This document shows positions 1 through 5,483 of a stretch of 12,549 bases of DNA, one piece after another. Under the pieces are notes generated by a model that was not told where the DNA came from, did no database searches, and saw nothing but the letters and a program-made list of their open reading frames with translations. The first letter of the stretch is position 1. The number at the start of each line of letters is the position of its first letter. The position numbers were made by a program, and so were the translations under genes. The DNA is from Oscillospiraceae bacterium (lineage in GTDB: Bacteria; Bacillota; Clostridia; UBA1381), in assembly GCA_022508725.1 (NCBI GenBank), contig JAFLUR010000032.1, positions 1 to 12,549 on the forward strand, read 5' to 3'.

Positions 1-333
1 AAGATCGCCGAAAAGGTCCTGCGCAAATCGGCGCATTTTATACTGTATATGATTTTCGGCATATTTTCCGGACTTTCGCTATACGGAATATGCGGAGCGA
101 AAAATCGGAAAAGACCGGTTGTCGTAATATGGCTCTCGGCTGTACTTATCGTAATTCTGTATGCCGCGTCCGATGAAATACATCAGATTTTCGTGGACGG
201 CAGGAGCTGTGAGGTGCGCGATATCCTGACGGATACCGCAGGCGGAGCTGCCGGAGCCGGTATGGCAATACTTATCGGCCGTTTCGGCAAAAAGAAAAAT
301 AAAAACACAAAAAAAACACAAAAAATTTTTTGA
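1..333 (+). CDS. VanZ-family membrane protein (3' part)
   Basis: The reading frame is open from base 1, so the start lies upstream; 110 codons and a TGA stop are visible. The protein has the VanZ-family signature: an early KSAHF motif leading into a membrane segment, then SDEIHQIFVDGRS followed by VRDILTDTAGG, and a last hydrophobic stretch. VanZ relatives are small integral membrane proteins; VanZ itself gives low-level teicoplanin resistance, but most homologues have no known role. About two hydrophobic segments are seen here (residues around 12-32 and 40-60), plus a shorter one after the TAGG motif. The C-terminus is a Lys/Asn-rich tail encoded by an A-rich tract (about 290-326). No hairpin terminator follows; the flagellin promoter begins only seven bases past the stop. 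Family assignment is firm; function is unknown. Confidence 0.85.
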   Translation, partial: KIAEKVLRKSAHFILYMIFGIFSGLSLYGICGAKNRKRPVVVIWLSAVLIVILYAASDEIHQIFVDGRSCEVRDILTDTAGGAAGAGMAILIGRFGKKKNKNTKKTQKIF

Positions 334-339
334 ATATGC

Positions 340-368
340 TTGAAAATACCTTTTTATTGTGGTATAAT
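340..368 (+). promoter_or_regulatory. Sigma-A promoter of the flagellin gene
   Basis: TTGAAA (340-345), a 17-bp spacer, then TATAAT (363-368) preceded by TGG, an extended -10. Transcription should start near 375, giving a leader of about 165 nt before the flagellin start codon. I looked for a sigma-28/SigD-type flagellin promoter (TAAA with CCGATAT-like -10) between 334 and 540 and did not see one, so this gene appears to use the housekeeping sigma factor. Confidence 0.8.
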
Positions 369-439
369 AAATGTCAAAGTGTAAAATATGTTTGTTATAT
401 GTTTCGCAAAGATCTTGCATGCCCGCATAGGCGTTGTTG

Positions 440-455
440 TTATCATGGATGATAA
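440..455 (+). promoter_or_regulatory. Leader hairpin with UGGA loop, candidate CsrA site
   Basis: TTATCA (440-445) and TGATAA (450-455) are perfect complements around the tetraloop TGGA (446-449). A GGA in the loop of a short hairpin is the known preferred target of CsrA. In Bacillus subtilis hag mRNA, CsrA binds one upstream site and one overlapping the Shine-Dalgarno sequence. Here the second element would be the GGA in CAAGGAGG (523-530), about 80 nt downstream. The hairpin is visible; CsrA binding is inferred. Confidence 0.45.
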
Positions 456-523
456 GACCGCGTTATAATAAGCATATACCGTGATTTTGCGCGCCGGCAG
501 GCGTAACGTACTTTACTGTTATC

Positions 524-530
524 AAGGAGG
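524..530 (+). promoter_or_regulatory. Shine-Dalgarno site of flagellin
   Basis: AAGGAGG lies 4 nt before an in-frame ATG at 535 and 10 nt before an in-frame ATG at 541. The second start gives the usual flagellin N-terminus (MVIFNN), so 541 is preferred, but a two-residue longer product (MVMVIFNN) from 535 cannot be excluded. Confidence 0.75.
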
Positions 531-540
531 ATGTATGGTT

Positions 541-2403
541 ATGGTAATTTTCAATAATTTGAAGGCAAACAATGCAAACAGGGTTTCGTCAAACATAAAT
601 AAGAAAACAGCCGCTGTTTTGGAAAAGCTCTCATCCGGTATGAGAATAAACCGCGCCGCGGATGATGCGGCGGGATTGTCGATATCGGAAAAAATGCGCG
701 CAGAGCTGTCCGCTCTGAAAGAGGTTATTAATATTGAGGATAACGCGATAAATATGTGCAATGTCGGCGACGGCGCGCTGCAGGAAGATCACAATATGCT
801 CGGCAGGATAATGTATCTTCTCGAACAGGCTAAGGATGACATCATGAGCGAAGAGGATCTTAACGCGATCCAGCAGGAGGTCAATCAGCTTGTGCAGCAG
901 ATCGACGATATCGCCAACAGTGTTAATTTGAACGGCATTTATATGCTGCTTAACGGCAGTTCGAAATCTTCCGGTTCTTCGGGTGCCGTGGGCGGCTCAG
1001 GCTCCGTCTCGCCCGACGATGATTCGGATGTGCGCTCGGTTATGAAGCAGATTTCGGATGCTCTTACTCCCGGTGGTGAGCTTGACAGTACAGGCTTTCC
1101 GAAAAACGGAAATCCGTTTACTTCGGGGGCTGCCAATTACTTTCATCCCGAAAGCGTAACATTGGCGGACGGCACAACGCTCAGTTTCATTGACGCGCTG
1201 AATTCCATCGGAAGGCTTTCGCTGACCTTTTCAAACGGCAAAACTTTCGATATATCCTTTTCGGAAGCCACTAAACTCACAAAATCCGCTTCCGGAGCAG
1301 CTCTTACCGGACTCTCCTCATACGGCGGCGGTTATGACGCAGCCACGAATTCGTTTACTTATGCATACAGGGTTTCCGGCAGCGCTACCTCCAATCAAAT
1401 CGAAGGCAACAAATATCTTAAAGACCTTACTTTTACGGTAACCGCAAAATATACGGTTTTGGATGACGGAAGCTGCAAATATGACATCAGCTTCAACTTA
1501 AAAACGCCCGATGACCTTGATCTTGATATTACCGATATCGATCTTATGTTTCAGATGAATACCGGAGACGGTTCGGGTGAGAAATATTATGCGGACGGAA
1601 ATGAAATAACCGATTCTCAGATGGTCAATTCTTCCGTGTCGGTAACCACCTCGGATATGGACAGCGTCGGAATTTCGGAAGAAATAGACCGCGGCAATGC
1701 GGATTATGTGGCGGTCGGAGATTATAAGGATATAACAAATTGGGATCATTACCAAGACGCGCACAACGGGTCCGGCTCCGCCCTGCAAAGCTCCGATCTT
1801 TCCGGTAACGGAGGCGTCACCTTGGTATGGAAAAATAAGTCTCTTTCGAAAGACAACCACTCATTGGAAATCGGAAGATTCAGCTTTATCATAAAGCCGC
1901 AGTCTGCGGATCCCAATATCCCCGCCGGCGGGTCCGGAGGAGGCACCGGGAATACCGGCAGTACGCCCGGAGGTGATTCGGGAAATTCCGGCTCGGGGAA
2001 TTCCGATTCGGTTCGCAAAGACCCGAGCAAATTCCGGGTACAGGATATAACCGCCGACAGCGGTTATATTATGATCGACCTCTGCAATGCGACCGCGGAG
2101 GCTCTCGGAATAAAAGGCTTGTCGGTCAAGACCGCATCGCTTAAAACGATTGAGGAGGCAATAAAGAGGGTATCGGAATACCGCGCTACCTTCGGCGCGT
2201 CCACAAACCGCATAGAGGCAATGAAAAGCAAAAATTTGATCGTGTTTGAAAATCTGACCGCGGCGGAGTCCCGCATAAGGGACACCGATATGGCTTCCGA
2301 AATGTCGGAATTCAACAAGCTGCAAATTCTCACGCAAAGCTCCACCGCCATGATCGCTCAGGCAAACAGCTCGCATGAAGCGGTTCTCCGACTTTTGCAA
2401 TGA
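541..2403 (+). CDS. fliC: Flagellin
   Basis: This is the structural subunit of the flagellar filament, exported by the flagellar type III system and polymerised outside the cell. The 620-aa product has conserved D0/D1 ends. The N-terminal part (1 to about 140) contains LSSGMRINRAADDAAGLSIS at 30-49. The C-terminal part (about 495-620) contains an ALGI segment, FGASTNRIE, SRIRDTDMASEM and a final LLQ. Between them lie a Ser/Gly-rich linker (about 140-161), an unrelated domain of about 300 residues (162-460) and a second Gly/Ser-rich linker (about 461-492). The centre is the surface-exposed, hypervariable part in this family and makes this protein longer than minimal flagellins. No HExxH motif of flagellinolysins is seen. 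The gene is monocistronic with its own promoter and no flagellar neighbours, as is common for flagellin. A GTG at 481 extends the frame but has no ribosome-binding site. Confidence 0.95.
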   Translation: MVIFNNLKANNANRVSSNINKKTAAVLEKLSSGMRINRAADDAAGLSISEKMRAELSALKEVINIEDNAINMCNVGDGALQEDHNMLGRIMYLLEQAKDDIMSEEDLNAIQQEVNQLVQQIDDIANSVNLNGIYMLLNGSSKSSGSSGAVGGSGSVSPDDDSDVRSVMKQISDALTPGGELDSTGFPKNGNPFTSGAANYFHPESVTLADGTTLSFIDALNSIGRLSLTFSNGKTFDISFSEATKLTKSASGAALTGLSSYGGGYDAATNSFTYAYRVSGSATSNQIEGNKYLKDLTFTVTAKYTVLDDGSCKYDISFNLKTPDDLDLDITDIDLMFQMNTGDGSGEKYYADGNEITDSQMVNSSVSVTTSDMDSVGISEEIDRGNADYVAVGDYKDITNWDHYQDAHNGSGSALQSSDLSGNGGVTLVWKNKSLSKDNHSLEIGRFSFIIKPQSADPNIPAGGSGGGTGNTGSTPGGDSGNSGSGNSDSVRKDPSKFRVQDITADSGYIMIDLCNATAEALGIKGLSVKTASLKTIEEAIKRVSEYRATFGASTNRIEAMKSKNLIVFENLTAAESRIRDTDMASEMSEFNKLQILTQSSTAMIAQANSSHEAVLRLLQ

Positions 2404-2442
2404 TATGCTGTTACATAATATAAAATACATTGTATAAACGAT

Positions 2443-2491
2443 AAAAAAACGACCCCCAAAATCGGATTTTCGGTCCGGATTTCGGGGGTCG
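2443..2491. terminator. Shared intrinsic terminator between convergent genes
   Basis: CGACCCCC (2450-2457) pairs with GGGGGTCG (2484-2491), and the inner arms AATC/GATT add further pairs. Read on the minus strand the stem is followed at once by seven T residues (the A run at 2443-2449), a textbook terminator for the aldolase gene. On the plus strand the following sequence is only moderately T-rich, so it should end flagellin transcripts less efficiently. Confidence 0.85.
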
Positions 2492-2532
2492 CATAATTTT
2501 CACGAGTTTTATTTTGCCGCGAATGGTTTACA

Positions 2533-3510
2533 TTAATTTTCTCTGTCCCATATATCCCTGTAAAAGCTTGTGTAATCGGTATCATTTTCGGCGATCTTCG
2601 CAATAGCCGTTCTCGGGTGCTGATTTAAAAGACCCGTAAGAAGATACGGTATGTCATATCCCCACACAAGACCCTGCTTTTTAAGCTCCAGCATTTTTGT
2701 CTGAACGAATTTCAATGCAGGGATAATGTTATATTTCGGATTTTTCAAAAATCCCAGCAACGCCTCAAGCGCACAGTTTCCGGCGCCTCGTCCCATGCCG
2801 AGCATTGTCGCGTCAAGATAGCTTACTCCGCAGGCTGTCGCCTCAATGGTGTTCGCAAATGCCGTCTGCTGATTGTTATGCGCGTGAATACCGACCTTTT
2901 TGCCGTATTTTTCCGCAATCCTTATATACATTTCGCTGATCGTTCTTATCTGCTCCGGATACATCGAGCCGTAGCTGTCAACTATATAGAATACATCGAC
3001 GTTACTTTGCCCCAAAAGCTCGAGAGCCTGTTCAATGTCGCCCGTATTCGAGGTCGATATCGCCATTATATTTATGCTTGTTTCATATCCCTTTGCGTGA
3101 CAGTATTCTATCATCTCGACAGCCGCGGGTATCGTGTTGATATAAGTGGCTATACGGATAATATCGATAACGCTGTCTTTTTTGTCTATGATATCGTTTT
3201 TATAATCCGTCCTGCCGACGTCCGCCATGACCGCAATCTTCAAATCGGTATCGTTGTCACCGACAATTCTTCTTATCGATGATTCATCGCAGAATTTCCA
3301 GTCGCCGAATTCATTGACATTAAAAAGCTCCTTGGACGCCTTGTAGCCGAACTCCATATAATCAACTCCGGCCTTTATATTTGTTTTATATAATTCTCTG
3401 ACAAAATCATCTTCAAAATAAAAATTATTAACAAGACCCCCGTCGCGTATCGTAGCGTCAACAACCTTTATATCGGGTCTGAATGATAAAAGAGTTCCTT
3501 TTTGTGTCAT
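2533..3510 (-). CDS. HMGL-like (DRE-TIM) aldolase, 4-hydroxy-2-oxovalerate aldolase-like
   Basis: This 325-aa protein has the catalytic TIM barrel of the HMG-CoA lyase / isopropylmalate synthase / 4-hydroxy-2-oxovalerate aldolase superfamily. Visible motifs are VVDATIRDGG (residues 16-25, the Arg-Asp catalytic/metal motif), DSYG near 178, the metal-binding HAHN at 209-212 and GMGRGAGN at 238-245. Members cleave or form C-C bonds next to a carboxylate using a divalent metal. The substrate cannot be told from sequence. No acylating aldehyde dehydrogenase (the DmpF partner of true pathway aldolases) is adjacent, and close relatives often occur as orphan genes or near polysaccharide genes. The start is ATG at 3510, with GGGAGG (3521-3526) 10 nt upstream; an in-frame TTG at 3528 lies before that site and is rejected. 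It is transcribed alone from its own promoter. Confidence 0.85.
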   Translation of the reverse strand: MTQKGTLLSFRPDIKVVDATIRDGGLVNNFYFEDDFVRELYKTNIKAGVDYMEFGYKASKELFNVNEFGDWKFCDESSIRRIVGDNDTDLKIAVMADVGRTDYKNDIIDKKDSVIDIIRIATYINTIPAAVEMIEYCHAKGYETSINIMAISTSNTGDIEQALELLGQSNVDVFYIVDSYGSMYPEQIRTISEMYIRIAEKYGKKVGIHAHNNQQTAFANTIEATACGVSYLDATMLGMGRGAGNCALEALLGFLKNPKYNIIPALKFVQTKMLELKKQGLVWGYDIPYLLTGLLNQHPRTAIAKIAENDTDYTSFYRDIWDREN

Positions 3511-3621
3511 ATCTGCTTTTCCTCCCAAAAATAAAATTATTCGATCACAAAAATCAAGAAAACACTCGACGTCGAAAACATCCGGACGGATTATTTTTCG
3601 GGATCGGTGTTCGCTTAAATT

Positions 3622-3650
3622 ATTATAACATATTTCAACATCTTTATCAA
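3622..3650 (-). promoter_or_regulatory. Sigma-A promoter of the aldolase gene
   Basis: Read on the minus strand: TTGATA (3650-3645), a 17-bp spacer, then TATAAT (3627-3622) with TGT before it (extended -10). The leader to the ATG at 3510 is about 105 nt and includes a 10-bp palindrome TCGACGTCGA (3566-3575). Confidence 0.8.
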
Positions 3651-3741
3651 CATATTTTTCATCGATTAGGATATTCTTTTAATGATTTGTGTATTTATCA
3701 CATATTTTTTCGCCGCGCCGGCAAGTATATGTTGTTTTTAA

Positions 3742-3754
3742 CCGGAAAATCCGG
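3742..3754. other. Small CCGGA/TCCGG hairpin in the divergent gap
   Basis: CCGGA (3742-3746) and TCCGG (3750-3754) form a perfect five-pair stem with an AAA loop. No T-tract follows on either strand, so it is not a convincing terminator. It lies in the stretch 3651-3806 between two divergent promoters, where I see no gene. Confidence 0.35.
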
Positions 3755-3806
3755 CGTTTCCGCTTCCCGCGCGAAAGATTGCCAAAAAAATAACTTAAAA
3801 AATTTC

Positions 3807-3835
3807 TTGCCAATACAGCAAATATATGTTACAAT
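3807..3835 (+). promoter_or_regulatory. Sigma-A promoter ahead of the structured element and VOC gene
   Basis: TTGCCA (3807-3812), a 17-bp spacer, TACAAT (3830-3835) with a TGT extension. A second TATAAT at 3835-3840 has no well-spaced -35. The predicted start near 3842 coincides with the 5' end of the long nested stem described next, which supports both calls. Confidence 0.65.
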
Positions 3836-3841
3836 ATAATC

Positions 3842-4110
3842 AGCGGACAAAGGGGCGGAATATATTGATGACCCAACCGGCTCTTGAATTTTTCCGCTTG
3901 CCCAAGCTGTGAAATTCTGCGTCATAAAACCTTGGTCAGTCGTAAAGCTTCGTTTTACCGGTCATCTGTGCAACCCGGAAAAACACGCGTTTTCCTGCGG
4001 TTTTCTTCAAAGAATTTCATAAGAAATTCCTTGACTTTCACAGCTTGTTCTTCGCATAAATTATTCAAGATTTAATTGGGGCATCAATAATCGTGCCGCC
4101 GTTTGTTATT
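3842..4110 (+). ncRNA. Candidate structured RNA or leader (long branched stem), class unknown
   Basis: The region can fold into nested helices, found by eye. The outer arms are ACAAA 3847-3851 with 4102-4106, GGCGG 3854-3858 with CCGCC 4096-4100, 3863-3876 with 4076-4089 (13 pairs, one A-G mismatch), and TCTTGAAT 3882-3889 with ATTCAAGA 4063-4070. An open bubble of 13 and 15 nt follows, then a perfect 12-bp helix, CAAGCTGTGAAA 3903-3914 with 4036-4047. Inside that are AAAACC 3926-3931 with GGTTTT 3999-4004, enclosing hairpins at 3942-3958 and 3977-3995, and a separate hairpin GAATTTC/GAAATTC at 4012-4029. No helix crosses another, and a promoter sits just upstream. There is no credible ORF. 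It may be a cis leader of the VOC gene, whose ribosome site begins 18 nt after the stem, or a separate small RNA. The long closing stem with a bubble recalls 6S RNA, but the branched top does not. No motif of a known riboswitch was recognised. Confidence 0.55.
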
Positions 4111-4138
4111 ATCATATCGATTGAAAGGATTGATTTTT

Positions 4139-4525
4139 ATGGTTAAGGGAATTGAGCATCTTGCCGTTATTTCAAAGGATACCGACAAAATAAAGGATTG
4201 GTATTTGAAAATGTTCGGCGGTGAGGTTGTTTACGACAATAAAAAAGGGACATACTTTATTGCGTTTCCCGATAAAAGTATGATAGAATTTATAAAATCG
4301 GATATTGACAACACCGAAAACGAGCTTAAGACCGGCGGTATACGGCACATCGCTCTCGGTGTTTCAAAGGAGGAATTCGATTCTGCGGTTGAAAAACTCA
4401 GAGCGGAAAATGTCGAGGTCCTGACCGAGGTTTCGGAAAGCGCCTCGGGCATAAAGACATTCTTTTTCAGAGACATAGACGGAAATATACTTCACCTGAT
4501 ATACAGACCGGACCCGTTGGTGTAA
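4139..4525 (+). CDS. VOC-superfamily protein (glyoxalase/bleomycin-resistance fold)
   Basis: The 128-aa protein has the two beta-alpha-beta-beta-beta modules of the vicinal oxygen chelate superfamily: IEHLAVISKD at the start of the first, GIRHIALGV (67-75) at the start of the second, and DIDGNILHLIY (112-122) at the end. Possible metal ligands are His7, Glu50, His70 and His119; the last position is most often Glu in metal-dependent VOC enzymes. The family includes glyoxalase I, extradiol dioxygenases, methylmalonyl-CoA epimerases and drug-binding proteins, so the reaction is open. The start at 4139 has AAAGGA (4124-4129) 9 nt upstream; frame continues 5' to 4103 but without a ribosome site. 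The SDR gene follows after 65 nt with no clear promoter or terminator between, suggesting co-transcription and a metabolic link. Confidence 0.85.
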   Translation: MVKGIEHLAVISKDTDKIKDWYLKMFGGEVVYDNKKGTYFIAFPDKSMIEFIKSDIDNTENELKTGGIRHIALGVSKEEFDSAVEKLRAENVEVLTEVSESASGIKTFFFRDIDGNILHLIYRPDPLV

Positions 4526-4590
4526 CGGGACACAAGCGCGTTTAATAATTTTTATTATTATAAATATATAAACAGAAAGGATTTGGGAAA

Positions 4591-5394
4591 ATGGATTTTT
4601 TGAAGAATTTTAGTTTGGAAGGCAAGGTTGCCTTGGTAACGGGCGCGTCTTACGGTATCGGCTATGCCATCGCAAAGGGCTATGCTTCATCGGGCGCAAA
4701 GATCGTATTTTGTGATATCAAGCAGGAGCTTGTTGACAAGGGCTTGCAGGCTTATAAGGCGGACGGCATTGAGGCAAAAGGCTATGTATGCGATGTAACG
4801 AACGAGGAACAGGTAGGGGATATGGTTGCTCAAATCGAAAAGGAAGTGGGAGTTATCGATATTCTCGTAAACAATGCAGGTATCATAAAGCGTATTCCCA
4901 TGTGCGAAATGACCGCGGCTGATTTCAGACAGGTTATCGATGTTGACCTCAACGCTCCGTTTATCGTATCAAAGGCTGTTATACCGAGCATGATCAAAAA
5001 GGGTCACGGCAAGATCATCAACATCTGCTCAATGATGAGTGAGCTCGGCCGTGAAACGGTATCGGCTTATGCGGCGGCAAAAGGCGGTCTGAAAATGCTT
5101 ACAAGAAATATCTGCTCGGAATACGGTGAGCATAACATCCAGTGCAACGGCATAGGTCCCGGCTATATCGCAACTCCGCAGACGGCTCCGCTCAGAGAAA
5201 AGCAGCCCGACGGTTCAAGACATCCGTTTGATCAGTTCATTATCGCAAAGACCCCGGCTGCGCGTTGGGGAGAAACTGAAGATTTGGTCGGTCCGGCGGT
5301 ATTCCTCGCATCGGATGCGTCAAACTTCGTAAACGGTCATGTTCTTTATGTTGACGGCGGTATTCTTGCTTATATCGGCAAGCAGCCGCAGTAA
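4591..5394 (+). CDS. SDR oxidoreductase, gluconate 5-dehydrogenase-like (IdnO/Gno type)
   Basis: This 267-aa classical short-chain dehydrogenase has the cofactor motif TGASYGIG (17-24), Asp42 at the end of the second strand (suggesting NAD(H) preference), Asp68, NNAG (94-97), Asn121, and the catalytic Ser147, Tyr160 and Lys164. Several stretches match what I know of gluconate 5-dehydrogenase: INICSMMSELGRETV, MLTRNICSE, HNIQCNGIGPGY, TPAARWG and NFVNGHVLYVDGG. That enzyme interconverts D-gluconate and 5-keto-D-gluconate in the cytosol. Clostridial relatives often serve uronate or other sugar-acid pathways, so the true substrate may differ. A ribosome site (AGAAAGG, 4574-4580) lies 10 nt before the ATG. 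It follows the VOC gene and is followed by a strong terminator, so it ends that unit; the rhamnosidase downstream fits a carbohydrate locus. Confidence 0.88.
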   Translation: MDFLKNFSLEGKVALVTGASYGIGYAIAKGYASSGAKIVFCDIKQELVDKGLQAYKADGIEAKGYVCDVTNEEQVGDMVAQIEKEVGVIDILVNNAGIIKRIPMCEMTAADFRQVIDVDLNAPFIVSKAVIPSMIKKGHGKIINICSMMSELGRETVSAYAAAKGGLKMLTRNICSEYGEHNIQCNGIGPGYIATPQTAPLREKQPDGSRHPFDQFIIAKTPAARWGETEDLVGPAVFLASDASNFVNGHVLYVDGGILAYIGKQPQ

Positions 5395-5415
5395 AAAAAC
5401 ATAAATTCGATTTTT

Positions 5416-5446
5416 ACGGCACAGCGAAATAACTGTGCCGTTTTTT
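5416..5446 (+). terminator. Intrinsic terminator after the SDR gene
   Basis: ACGGCACAG (5416-5424) pairs perfectly with CTGTGCCGT (5433-5441) around an 8-nt loop, followed by a run of T residues to 5446. It should end the VOC-SDR transcript just 38 bases before the rhamnosidase start codon. Confidence 0.92.
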
Positions 5447-5483
5447 CGATAAAAAATGCCGATCGGCCGGGAGATAAAATTTT

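Noticed and set aside
334..480. Sigma-28 flagellin promoter
   Set aside because: No TAAA with a correctly spaced CCGATAT-like element is present, while a near-perfect sigma-A promoter is.
481..540. Upstream GTG start extending flagellin by 20 residues
   Set aside because: It has no ribosome site, adds a Cys/Arg-rich sequence foreign to flagellin N-termini, and the strong AAGGAGG lies after it.
3903..4047. 145-bp MITE with 12-bp terminal inverted repeats
   Set aside because: No target-site duplication flanks the repeats, and further complementary arms continue outside them, which fits an RNA fold better.
3884..4075. Open frame of 63 codons inside the gap before the VOC gene
   Set aside because: It begins at a TTG with no ribosome site, has no recognisable motif, and lies wholly in the region that forms nested stems.
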